Origin: Flavobacterium jejuense
GTDB lineage: Bacteria; Bacteroidota; Bacteroidia; Flavobacteriales; Flavobacteriaceae
Length of the DNA stretch: 64,000 nt
Direction: 5' to 3'
Assembly: GCF_006491595.2 (NCBI RefSeq)
Contig: NZ_VEVQ02000010.1
Coordinates: 1-64,000, forward strand
Each line of letters opens with the position of its first letter. Positions within the stretch are counted from its first letter, which is position 1. Under the pieces are notes generated by a model that searched no databases, was not told the DNA's origin, and worked only from the letters and a program-made list of their open reading frames with translations. Shown here one piece after another: positions 1 through 7,358 of this stretch. The position numbers and the translations under genes were made by a program.

Positions 1-1062
1 CATATGCAAGAATGTTTCACACAAATAGGAAGAGATGGAAGTCCTCAAACATTTTGTAATGACTATTATACCAGTCCTATTTTAGAAGAAAACCATTATT
101 ATCCTTTTGGACTAAAGCATAGTGGGTATAATGCTAATAACTCACAACCTAATTACAATTATAAATACAACGGTAAAGAACTGCAAACGGAACTAGGACT
201 GAATATGTACGATTACGGAGCTAGGAATTATGACCCTGCTTTAGGTAGATGGATGAATATTGATAATTTAGCCGAAAAATTTATTACTTATTCTCCTTAT
301 CATTACGCTGGTAATAATCCTGTTAGTAATATAGATGTCGATGGTAACGAATTTACTGAGGCAATGCAAGAGTGGATTGATAAGTTAACAGCTAAAATAA
401 ACTCAATGCAAGATTCTAATAATGAGTCAATTGAAAATGCAAAAAAAACAATTGCTTCTGGTAAGTATGGATGGCTTCAAAGTGAAAAATCATTAACCAA
501 GAAAATAAAAAGGCTTAGTAAACAAAACGAAGAGTTAAATACAGTTAGTAAAGAAATAACTGAATTAGAAAATTCAACTCAAGTTTATGATTTAGTATAT
601 GACTCTGGGGGAACACAAAGAGACTTTGCAACAGGTACGAGTTCAACAAAAAATTATACAACATTTAATTTTGCTAATGGAAATGTCGAGATTTCGATCT
701 CTTCAGGAACTAGTATAGGATTATTTGCACATGAATTAAAGCATGCTTATCAATTTGAAAAAGGTGAGTTTAGCGTAGGAAAGAGAATACCAAATGTACT
801 TTACACAAATTTATTTTACGACAAACAAGATGAGATAATTGCTTATAATAGAGGCGCTCTTTTTGGTGAAAGTTTTAATGGTACTCTAAATAGTGCTTAC
901 GATAGATTACCTAATGGCCCTTACGATTTTAGAAATACATCTTTAATAAATAGTAAAATAAATAATCCTTCAGAGCTACAAAAAATTGCTAGAGGATATA
1001 TTCAAGCTTTTAGAGTGAATGGTCAAACATATTATTATGGAAAAAAGATAAACAATAGGTAA
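1..1062 (+). CDS. RHS-repeat protein, C-terminal part with zincin-like toxin tip (5' end outside window)
   Basis: The frame is open to the window edge, so this is the 3' end of a longer RHS/YD-repeat protein. Residues about 45-115 (from the ATG at 4) are the RHS-associated core, with [20 protein letters not shown] and [14 protein letters not shown]. After the usual core end (DVDGNEF) comes a variable tip of about 230 residues. It begins with a helical, possibly coiled segment and contains HELKH at residues 243-247 followed by DEIIAYNRG, the layout of a zinc metallopeptidase with a downstream acidic ligand. RHS proteins are polymorphic toxins whose core encapsulates a C-terminal effector; a proteolytic effector is inferred. 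In Bacteroidota these are usually exported by T6SS or other routes; none is visible here. A lipoprotein gene starts 1 nt after the stop and may encode immunity. Confidence 0.85.
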   Translation, partial: HMQECFTQIGRDGSPQTFCNDYYTSPILEENHYYPFGLKHSGYNANNSQPNYNYKYNGKELQTELGLNMYDYGARNYDPALGRWMNIDNLAEKFITYSPYHYAGNNPVSNIDVDGNEFTEAMQEWIDKLTAKINSMQDSNNESIENAKKTIASGKYGWLQSEKSLTKKIKRLSKQNEELNTVSKEITELENSTQVYDLVYDSGGTQRDFATGTSSTKNYTTFNFANGNVEISISSGTSIGLFAHELKHAYQFEKGEFSVGKRIPNVLYTNLFYDKQDEIIAYNRGALFGESFNGTLNSAYDRLPNGPYDFRNTSLINSKINNPSELQKIARGYIQAFRVNGQTYYYGKKINNR

Positions 1063-1063
1063 G

Positions 1064-1432
1064 ATGAGAAATATTATTTTAATTTTTTTTGTTTTTGTTT
1101 CATGTAAAACAACTTTAAAAAAGAGTTATGTATCAAATTGTATTTTATATGGTAAGCCAGAATATACACTTTTTATAGAAAAAGATGATAAGTTTAGACT
1201 TATTTCTTACATGAATGATACAATTGAAGGGAAATGGTTTTTGTCAAAAAATAAATTGACTTTAAAATCTGATTTTTTTATTAATAATGAAGGCTTTAAT
1301 ATTCAAACTGATTCAATTTTGCCTAATACAAAATATACAGTTTATAATGGTTTTGAGCAATATGTTATTAAAAATAAAAAGTTGTTTTTAGTTTTGAAGA
1401 ATGGAGCAAAAGATAAGTGTTTTTACTATTAA
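1064..1432 (+). CDS. small lipoprotein, putative immunity protein of the RHS toxin
   Basis: The product is 122 residues with a short hydrophobic signal ending in FVSC, so a lipidated Cys14 is predicted. The mature part is small, lysine-rich and mostly beta ([22 protein letters not shown]), with a lipocalin-like feel but no family I recognise. The start codon lies 1 nt after the RHS stop codon, so the two are translationally linked. Genes directly following an RHS tip commonly encode the cognate immunity protein; a periplasm-facing lipoprotein would suit a toxin acting there. This function is inferred from position only. The gene is bounded downstream by a displaced RHS core fragment, which is how old tip/immunity pairs are usually stacked. 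Confidence 0.6.
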   Translation: MRNIILIFFVFVSCKTTLKKSYVSNCILYGKPEYTLFIEKDDKFRLISYMNDTIEGKWFLSKNKLTLKSDFFINNEGFNIQTDSILPNTKYTVYNGFEQYVIKNKKLFLVLKNGAKDKCFYY

Positions 1433-1437
1433 AATTG

Positions 1438-1635
1438 CCTAATTACCAGTATAAATACAACGGTAAAGAACTGCAAACGGAGCTGGGATTGAATATGTAT
1501 GACTATGGGGCTAGGAATTATGATCCTGCACTAGGTAGATGGATGAACATTGACCCTTTAGCTGAAAAAGGACGTAGATGGTCTCCGTACACTTACGCAA
1601 TGAACAATCCTGTTTACTTTATTGACCCTGATGGT
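1438..1635 (+). repeat. direct repeat of RHS core (copy of 148-345)
   Basis: Positions 148-345 and 1438-1635 are homologous, offset by 1290 bp. Identity starts abruptly at CCTAATTAC in both copies and includes a long identical run around TACAACGGTAAAGAA. Similarity fades after the core end (VDG / PDG). The repeat can serve as a recombination substrate for switching tips. Confidence 0.85.
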
Positions 1636-1776
1636 ATGTGGATTGACATTAATGATGGAGGGAATACATATAGATATAATAATGGCAAATATTATACACA
1701 AAATAAGGAAACAAAGGAATGGGATGTTGAGGCTAGTGTAGAGGCAGATAGTTATGCGGTAATGTTTCAGAGTTAG
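1438..1776 (+). pseudogene. orphan RHS core fragment with alternative C-terminal tip
   Basis: The reading frame restarts inside homology to the upstream RHS core: [20 protein letters not shown], then [31 protein letters not shown] and the core end DPDGMW. It then has a short tip of about 45 residues ending DSYAVMFQS. There is no start codon of its own that would give a complete RHS protein; the frame only reads into the tail of the lipoprotein gene. This is the classic arrangement of a silent tip cassette left when a new tip was inserted by recombination at the core. It could become expressed after recombination between the two cores. The tip is too short to recognise and may itself be truncated. 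Confidence 0.75.
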
Positions 1777-1836
1777 TGAAACATGTTTTTTAGTTATCTA
1801 ACAGATTGATAATCAATAAAAATTAAAAATAATTGT

Positions 1837-1869
1837 AAAAAAGATGAGCTATATAGTTCATCTTTTTTT
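1837..1869 (+). terminator. rho-independent terminator-like palindrome after the RHS tip
   Basis: AAAAAAGATGA (1837-1847) pairs with TCATCTTTTTT (from 1858) in a nearly perfect palindrome whose centre is GCTATATAGT, ending in a run of T. It is symmetrical, so it could also stop transcription entering from the transposase side. Confidence 0.65.
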
Positions 1870-1896
1870 ATGTTTAAAGTTCTTAAAACAAAGAAA

Positions 1897-2595
1897 ATGA
1901 TAAAAAAGTCAATCTCGTGTATTAGAATTAGTGATACTGATATTTGCCCTCATTGTAACACTAAAAACTTAATCAAAAATGGCTTTACCAAAAATAAAAA
2001 GCAACAGTTTTATTGTAAAAATTGCTATAAAAGAAGTATCGATTTTTATTGTTACAAAGCCTATAAACTAAATACAAATGCTAAAATAATTCAATTTATA
2101 AAAGAAGGTTTAGGAATAAGAAGCACAGCAAGAGTGTTACAAATTGCAACGACTACCGTTTTAAAAAGAATTATTGCCATTGCAAAAAAGATTCCTAATC
2201 CTATTTTTTATAAGAATAAGATCTATGAAGTAGATGAAATGCGTTGTTATTTAAAGCGAAAAGACAAACCCATATGGATCGTATATGCTTTGGAAAGAAA
2301 AACGAAACGTGTGGTTAGTTTCAGTCTAGGAAGGAGAACCAAAAGAACCATCCAGTATATAACTAATTCATTATTACTTTCAACTCCAAAAGCCATTTAT
2401 ACAGATGGTTTGGTACATTATAAATCTTTATTGGAAACAGTAGTTCACAAAGTAAAACGTTTTGGCACTAACCAAATTGAAAGAAACAATCTTACTATGC
2501 GAACTCATTTAAAGCGATTGCAGCGAAAAACGATTTGCTTTTCTAGAAGTTTTAGTATGTTGCAATGTGTATTGCGTATTTATTTTTGGGCTTGA
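1897..2595 (+). CDS. IS1-family transposase (single reading frame)
   Basis: The protein joins the two parts that are InsA and InsB in classical IS1. Its N-terminus is a zinc ribbon (CPHC near residue 18 and CKNC near residue 40), then a helix-turn-helix region (GIRSTARVLQIATTTVLKR). The catalytic domain has the DDE residues in YEVDEMRCYL, YTDGLVHYK and QIERNNLTMR, and ends in the IS1-like FSRSFSMLQCVLRIYFWA. About 230 residues is full length for this family and no frameshift is needed. I chose ATG 1897; an in-frame ATG at 1870 lies inside the preceding palindrome. I could not find convincing terminal inverted repeats or a target duplication, so the element ends are not defined. Confidence 0.88.
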   Translation: MIKKSISCIRISDTDICPHCNTKNLIKNGFTKNKKQQFYCKNCYKRSIDFYCYKAYKLNTNAKIIQFIKEGLGIRSTARVLQIATTTVLKRIIAIAKKIPNPIFYKNKIYEVDEMRCYLKRKDKPIWIVYALERKTKRVVSFSLGRRTKRTIQYITNSLLLSTPKAIYTDGLVHYKSLLETVVHKVKRFGTNQIERNNLTMRTHLKRLQRKTICFSRSFSMLQCVLRIYFWA

Positions 2596-2622
2596 CCCAT
2601 TTTAAAATAAGTGTTATCTTTG
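2592..2622 (+). promoter_or_regulatory. Bacteroidota promoter for the trhO operon
   Basis: TATCTTTG at 2615-2622 matches the -7 consensus TAnnTTTG. TTGA at 2592-2595, 19 nt upstream, fits the -33 element. The -33 element coincides with the last codons of the transposase gene, so the promoter abuts or overlaps the insertion sequence end. Confidence 0.6.
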
Positions 2623-2667
2623 TCACGAATTCTTCCATTTAGAGTTCGTTAAAATAATAATCTGTAC

Positions 2668-2687
2668 AGGCGTAATCTGTTACGCCT
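2668..2687 (+). other. hairpin in the trhO 5' leader
   Basis: AGGCGTAA (2668-2675) and TTACGCCT (2680-2687) form a perfect 8-bp stem with loop TCTG, 17 nt before the trhO start codon. No T-run follows, so it is not an intrinsic terminator; it may affect translation of trhO or mRNA stability. Confidence 0.55.
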
Positions 2688-2704
2688 CTTAAAACGTTTA
2701 TAGC

Positions 2705-4063
2705 ATGCAACTGTATAACACCTTAAGCGCAGAAGAAAGAGCAGAGCTTATTGATCAAGCTGGCAAACAACGTCTTACATTGTCTTTCTATGCGTATGCC
2801 AAAATTAAAGACCCACAACAATTTCGTAACGATTTATTTCTTGCTTGGAATCCTTTAGATGCTCTTGGGAGAATCTATGTAGCTTATGAAGGAATTAATG
2901 CACAAATGAGTGTTCCTGCTGATTATTTTGAAGCTTTTAGAGAGACTCTCGAAGCGTATGATTTTATGAAAGACATTCGTTTGAATGTGGCTGTGGAACA
3001 AGACGATCATTCGTTCTTAAAACTAACTATCAAAGTGCGTCATAAAATTGTAGCCGATGGCTTAAATGATGAAACATTTGATGTTACCAAAAAAGGAGTC
3101 CATTTAAAAGCCAAAGAGTTTAACGAAATCCTTGAAGATCCAAATACTATTGTAGTTGATTTTAGAAATCATTATGAAAGTGAAGTAGGTCACTTTAAGG
3201 GAGCCATTACTCCAGATGTAGAAACCTTTAGAGAAAGTTTACCTATTATTAATGAACAGCTTAAAGACTTTAAAGAGACCAAAAACCTTGTGATGTATTG
3301 CACAGGTGGTATTCGTTGTGAAAAAGCTTCTGCTTATTACAAACATCAAGGGTTTAAAAATGTGTACCAATTAGAAGGAGGTATTATTAATTATGCCAAA
3401 CAAGTCAAGGATGAAGGTTTAGAAAGTAAGTTTATAGGTAAAAATTTCGTTTTTGATAATAGATTAGGAGAAAGAATTACAGATGATATTGTGTCTCAAT
3501 GTCATCAATGTGGAAAACCCTGTGATAATCACACTAATTGCGCTAATGATGGATGTCATTTATTGTTTATTCAATGTGACGATTGTAAAGCAACTATGGA
3601 AAACTGTTGTTCTACCGAATGTTTAGAAATTACACATTTACCTTTAGTAGAGCAAGTAAAGCTAAGAAAAGGTAAGCAAGTAGGAAATAAAGTGTTTAGA
3701 AAAGGAAAATCAGAAAATTTAAAGTTCAAACATTCTGGAGAATTATCTGACGTAGCTTTAGATGTAGTTCCAAAAGCAAAACCCATTCGCGAACACGTAA
3801 AAATTAAAAAAGTTTTGTTAGGTAAAGCCGAACATTATTTTGTAAAAGCAAAAGTAGCTCAGTTTTTAATTGAAAATCACGAATTGAATATAGGTGATAA
3901 AATTCTTATTTCTGGACCAACTACAGGAAATCAAGAATTAATATTAGAAAAAATGTTGGTAAACGGAAAAGAAATCACTGACGCTAAACCAGGAGATAAA
4001 GTTACTTTTGAAGTGCCGTTTAGAGTACGCTTATCAGATAAATTATTTAAAAGAATAAGCTAA
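2705..4063 (+). CDS. trhO: tRNA uridine(34) hydroxylase TrhO with extra U32-type C-terminal domain
   Basis: TrhO (YceA family) uses oxygen to hydroxylate wobble uridine to 5-hydroxyuridine in tRNAs. Residues about 1-130 are the N-terminal domain (LTLSFYAYAKIKDPQQF, YEGINAQMS). A rhodanese domain follows with active-site loop CTGGIR, its cysteine at residue 199. A cysteine-rich stretch (CHQCGKPC, CANDGC, CDDC) covers about 265-305. The protein is 452 residues, longer than typical TrhO (about 350), because residues about 365-452 form a domain that closely matches the end of the next gene's product (shared GDKILI, FR-RLSDK). The stop codon overlaps the trhP start as TAATG. The promoter and a leader hairpin lie upstream, just after an IS1 transposase gene. 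The family call is secure; the role of the added domain is inferred. Confidence 0.93.
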   Translation: MQLYNTLSAEERAELIDQAGKQRLTLSFYAYAKIKDPQQFRNDLFLAWNPLDALGRIYVAYEGINAQMSVPADYFEAFRETLEAYDFMKDIRLNVAVEQDDHSFLKLTIKVRHKIVADGLNDETFDVTKKGVHLKAKEFNEILEDPNTIVVDFRNHYESEVGHFKGAITPDVETFRESLPIINEQLKDFKETKNLVMYCTGGIRCEKASAYYKHQGFKNVYQLEGGIINYAKQVKDEGLESKFIGKNFVFDNRLGERITDDIVSQCHQCGKPCDNHTNCANDGCHLLFIQCDDCKATMENCCSTECLEITHLPLVEQVKLRKGKQVGNKVFRKGKSENLKFKHSGELSDVALDVVPKAKPIREHVKIKKVLLGKAEHYFVKAKVAQFLIENHELNIGDKILISGPTTGNQELILEKMLVNGKEITDAKPGDKVTFEVPFRVRLSDKLFKRIS

Positions 4064-5304
4064 TGACTACTTCTGGAAGAATAGAGTTGATGGCTCCTGC
4101 TGGTAATTTTGAATCATTACAGGCATCTTTAGATAATGGTTGTGATTCCGTTTATTTTGGAATAGATCAATTAAATATGAGAGCTCGTGCAACTGTAAAT
4201 TTTGCTTTAGACGATTTACCAGAAATTGCTAGGAGATGTAATGAAAAGAAGGTGAGAACCTATCTAACTTTAAATACTATTATTTACGACCACGATTTAT
4301 CAATTGTAAAAACATTGTTAGCAAAAGCAAAAGAAGCTGGGATTACAGCTGTTATAGCTTCGGACCAAGCAGTGATAATGATAGCAAAAACAATGGAGAT
4401 TGAAGTGCATATTTCAACCCAATTGAACGTTACAAATATTGAAACAGTAAAATTTTATGCAATGTTTGCTGACACTATTGTATTATCAAGAGAGTTAAGT
4501 TTACGCCAAGTAAAAAAGATTACAGATGATATAGAAAAAGAACAAATCAAAGGGCCAAGTGGAAATTTGGTAGAAATTGAAATCTTTGGTCATGGAGCTC
4601 TATGTATGGCTGTTTCAGGAAAATGTTATTTAAGTTTACACTCACATAATTCATCAGCAAATAGAGGGGCTTGTAAGCAAAATTGCAGAAAAAAATATAC
4701 TGTTATTGATCAAGAAAGTGGTTTTGAAATAGAGATTGATAATGAATATATGATGTCTCCTAAAGATTTATGTACACTAGATTTCTTAGATCAGGTAATT
4801 GATTCGGGGATTAAGGTTTTGAAAGTAGAAGGTAGAGGAAGAGCTGCTGATTATGTAGCAACAGTTATTAGAACATACAGAGAAGCAATCGATTCCTACT
4901 ATGAAGAAACTTTTACAAAAGAAAAGATTAATGCATGGATGAAAAATCTTGCAACAGTTTATAATCGTGGATTTTGGAGTGGTTATTATTTAGGGCAAAA
5001 ATTAGGAGAATGGTCAGATAATCCAGGTTCTAGTGCTACACAGAAGAAGGTTTATGTTGGAAAAGGAATGCATTATTTTCCAAAAGCAAGTATTGCAGAA
5101 TTTAAAATTGAAGCCTATGATATTAAAATAGGAGATAAAATTTTAATTACAGGACCAAGTACAGGAACACAAGAGTTAGTTTTAGAGGAAATGTATGTAA
5201 ATGATATAAATACAGAAAAAGCAATGAAGGGAGATAATTGTACCATAAAAATACCTTTCAGGATTCGTTTGTCTGATAAAATATATAAAATAGTGGAGAA
5301 TTAA
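4063..5304 (+). CDS. trhP: prephenate-dependent tRNA uridine(34) hydroxylase TrhP (peptidase U32 family)
   Basis: TrhP (YegQ family) is the oxygen-independent enzyme that makes 5-hydroxyuridine at tRNA position 34, using prephenate and needing an iron-sulfur cluster. The N-terminus IELMAPAGNFESLQASLDNG and the U32 signature EIFGHGALCMAVSGKCYLS (about residues 173-191) identify it. Cysteines 181, 188, 204 and 208 are candidate cluster ligands. Residues about 327-413 are the U32 C-terminal domain, copied at the end of TrhO. At 413 residues it is close to family length. It overlaps trhO by one base (TAATG) and overlaps the following ferredoxin gene the same way, so the three are translationally coupled. 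Closely related U32 hydroxylases act on 23S rRNA or ubiquinone, but the neighbourhood favours tRNA. Confidence 0.9.
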   Translation: MTTSGRIELMAPAGNFESLQASLDNGCDSVYFGIDQLNMRARATVNFALDDLPEIARRCNEKKVRTYLTLNTIIYDHDLSIVKTLLAKAKEAGITAVIASDQAVIMIAKTMEIEVHISTQLNVTNIETVKFYAMFADTIVLSRELSLRQVKKITDDIEKEQIKGPSGNLVEIEIFGHGALCMAVSGKCYLSLHSHNSSANRGACKQNCRKKYTVIDQESGFEIEIDNEYMMSPKDLCTLDFLDQVIDSGIKVLKVEGRGRAADYVATVIRTYREAIDSYYEETFTKEKINAWMKNLATVYNRGFWSGYYLGQKLGEWSDNPGSSATQKKVYVGKGMHYFPKASIAEFKIEAYDIKIGDKILITGPSTGTQELVLEEMYVNDINTEKAMKGDNCTIKIPFRIRLSDKIYKIVEN

Positions 5305-5534
5305 TGGTCATTGTTACTTTACAAAGAGAAAAGTGTATTGGGTGTAATTATTGTGTAGAAATGGCACCTAATTTATTTCAAATGTCAAAAAAGGATGGAA
5401 AAACAGTATTGTTAAACGCTATTGATTCTAAAGGTTTTTATACATTAAAATCACCCAATCATACAATTGTTGAAAATGGTGAACTGGCAGTAAAAGCCTG
5501 TCCCGTTAAAATTATTTCAATTAAAGTAGTATAA
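5304..5534 (+). CDS. small [4Fe-4S] ferredoxin, third gene of the trhO-trhP operon
   Basis: The 76-residue protein has CIGCNYC (Cys11, 14, 17) near the N-terminus and a Cys66-Pro67 near the C-terminus, enough ligands for a single [4Fe-4S] cluster. The insert between them (residues 18-65) is the usual length for the one-cluster ferredoxin type. There is no signal peptide, so it is cytoplasmic. Its ATG overlaps the trhP stop codon (TAATG), and a terminator follows about 25 nt after its stop, so it clearly belongs to this operon. A role as electron donor to TrhP, or in maintaining its cluster, is inferred from this coupling and is not shown by sequence. Confidence 0.88.
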   Translation: MVIVTLQREKCIGCNYCVEMAPNLFQMSKKDGKTVLLNAIDSKGFYTLKSPNHTIVENGELAVKACPVKIISIKVV

Positions 5535-5557
5535 AAAATAGAATTAGTACACTTTAT

Positions 5558-5593
5558 AAAACCTATTTACGTTAAAATGTAAATGGGTTTTTT
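5558..5593 (+). terminator. rho-independent terminator of the trhO-trhP-fdx operon
   Basis: AAAACCTATTTAC (5558-5570) pairs with GTAAATGGGTTTT (5579-5591), with one T-G wobble and an 8-nt loop, followed by a T-run. Confidence 0.8.
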
Positions 5594-5707
5594 GTTTTAA
5601 TGCTAATTTTCAGTTCCAAAGGATAACTAAATTTGTATTATCTTTACACTCAAAATACGTTTTAGACAAGTAGTGCTGTTTAAGCGCAATCAATATATAT
5701 TCAAATT

Positions 5708-6880
5708 ATGGCATGTAATAACTGTTCGACAGGAACCACAAAAGATGGAATTCCTAAAGGATGTGGCAATAAAGGATCATGTGGCACAGGCAGCTGCAAT
5801 AAATTAACAGTTTTTGATTGGTTATCCAATATGACTTTACCTCAAGGCCAAGAACCTTTTAATTGTGTAGAAATAAGATTTAAAAACGGACGAAAAGAAT
5901 TTTTTAGAAATCCTGAAAAATTAACGTTGTCTATGGGAGATATTGTGGCAACAGAAGCTTCTCCAGGACACGATGTAGGGATAGTTTCTTTAGCAGGAGA
6001 ATTAGTAAAAATTCAAATGAAAAAGAAAAATGTAGGAATTGATAGTGAACTTCCAAAAATTTATAGAAAAGCCTCTCAAAAAGATATTGATATTTGGAGT
6101 GAAGCTAGAAATAAAGAAGAAAAAGTAAGAATGAGAGCTAGAGAAATAGCTATTTCTCTAAATCTTGAAATGAAGATTTCTGATGTGGAATTTCAAGGAG
6201 ATGGTTCTAAAGCTACTTTTTATTACACGGCCAGTGATAGAGTCGATTTTCGTCAGTTAATAAAAGATTTTGCAAGAGAATTTAGCATTCGAATTGAAAT
6301 GAAGCAAGTCGGTTTTCGTCAGGAAGCTTCTCGTTTAGGGGGAATAGGCTCTTGTGGAAGAGAATTGTGTTGCTCAACTTGGTTAACTGATTTTAGAAGT
6401 GTAAATACTTCAGCAGCTCGTTACCAACAATTATCTCTTAATCCACAAAAATTAGCAGGTCAATGTGGTAAGTTAAAATGTTGTTTGAATTATGAATTAG
6501 ATACGTATTTAGATGCGTTAAAAGAGTTTCCAGATTTAGATACTAAACTGTATACTGAAAAAGGAAATGCAAACTGTCAAAAAGTAGATATTTTTAAAGA
6601 ATTAATGTGGTTTTCTTATGAAAACCAACCTGCACATTGGCATGTTTTATCAGTTGCAGATGTAAGAGAAATTTTATCTCAAAACAAGCAAAAAATTAGA
6701 GTTTCTGCTATTGAAGATTTTGTAGTAGAAACTACAAAAGAAATAGAAAAGAATTTTCAAAATGTGGTTGGTCAGGATAGTTTGACACGTTTTGATCAAA
6801 AGGCTAAGAAGAAAAACAACAATAAAAATAAAAAACGTCGTAAACCAACAAATTTTAAAAATGGTCCTAAAAAGGAGTAA
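5708..6880 (+). CDS. ricT: RicT-like PSP1-domain protein
   Basis: The 390-residue product matches the RicT/YaaT (PSP1 domain) family. It has a cysteine-rich N-terminus (Cys3, 6, 19, 25, 30), the central segment YYTASDRVDFRQLIKDFARE and the conserved GSCGRELCCSTWL and AGQCGKLKCCLNYE motifs. In Bacillus, RicT is part of an iron-sulfur complex affecting mRNA maturation; in Bacteroidota its role is less defined. The C-terminus is a basic lysine/asparagine tail. The end of the gene overlaps gldH by 20 nt. The ricT-gldH-penicillin-binding-protein order is common in flavobacteria. The start is the ATG preceding the Cys-rich leader. Confidence 0.88.
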   Translation: MACNNCSTGTTKDGIPKGCGNKGSCGTGSCNKLTVFDWLSNMTLPQGQEPFNCVEIRFKNGRKEFFRNPEKLTLSMGDIVATEASPGHDVGIVSLAGELVKIQMKKKNVGIDSELPKIYRKASQKDIDIWSEARNKEEKVRMRAREIAISLNLEMKISDVEFQGDGSKATFYYTASDRVDFRQLIKDFAREFSIRIEMKQVGFRQEASRLGGIGSCGRELCCSTWLTDFRSVNTSAARYQQLSLNPQKLAGQCGKLKCCLNYELDTYLDALKEFPDLDTKLYTEKGNANCQKVDIFKELMWFSYENQPAHWHVLSVADVREILSQNKQKIRVSAIEDFVVETTKEIEKNFQNVVGQDSLTRFDQKAKKKNNNKNKKRRKPTNFKNGPKKE

Positions 6881-7355
6881 AGTAGTATGGCTTTTTCTGG
6901 TAGTTATAATACTCTTTATTTCATGTGATGAAGAAAGAGTATTTGATGAGTATAAAGCTTTAAATGGTAAATGGAAAAAAGAAGATGTGATTCGATTTAC
7001 ATTTGATCAGAATGACACTATTAATCCCTATAATTTATTTTTAAGTATTAGAAATAATAACGAATATCCTTTTAATAATTTATTTGTAACAGTTACGCTG
7101 AAACAACCCGATAGTTTGGTTAAAATAGATACCTTAGAATATGCTATGGCAAATCCTGATGGTTCTCTTATGGGTGAAGGTTTTTCAGATATTAAAGAAA
7201 GTAAATTGTGGTATCAAGAAAATTTTGTGTTTAAACAAAAAGGAAATTATACCATTGAAATTCAACAGGCATTAAGAGAAACAGGGAGTGTTTTAGGTGT
7301 TGAAGAATTAAATGGAGTTACTGACGTAGGATTTAGAATTGAAAAAACAAAATAA
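6861..7355 (+). CDS. gldH: gliding motility lipoprotein GldH
   Basis: The start was set at ATG 6861, inside the end of ricT, because it gives a proper lipoprotein signal: a basic N-terminus, hydrophobic stretch, and LFISC with the lipidated cysteine at residue 22. The mature part (DEERVFDEYKALNGKW, FNNLFVTVTLKQPD, NGVTDVGFRIEKT) matches GldH, required for gliding in Flavobacterium johnsoniae and linked to the T9SS machinery. The product is 164 residues. The ricT-gldH-PBP gene order supports the call. A longer reading frame starts at 6792 but would put a non-signal basic stretch in front. Confidence 0.87.
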   Translation: MVLKRSKVVWLFLVVIILFISCDEERVFDEYKALNGKWKKEDVIRFTFDQNDTINPYNLFLSIRNNNEYPFNNLFVTVTLKQPDSLVKIDTLEYAMANPDGSLMGEGFSDIKESKLWYQENFVFKQKGNYTIEIQQALRETGSVLGVEELNGVTDVGFRIEKTK

Positions 7356-7358
7356 TAT

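Noticed and set aside
1777..2700. Terminal inverted repeats of the IS1-like element, for example AACAGATT near 1801 and its inverse near 2660-2680
   Set aside because: Only short matches, with no agreement in flanking bases and no target duplication, so the element ends cannot be set.
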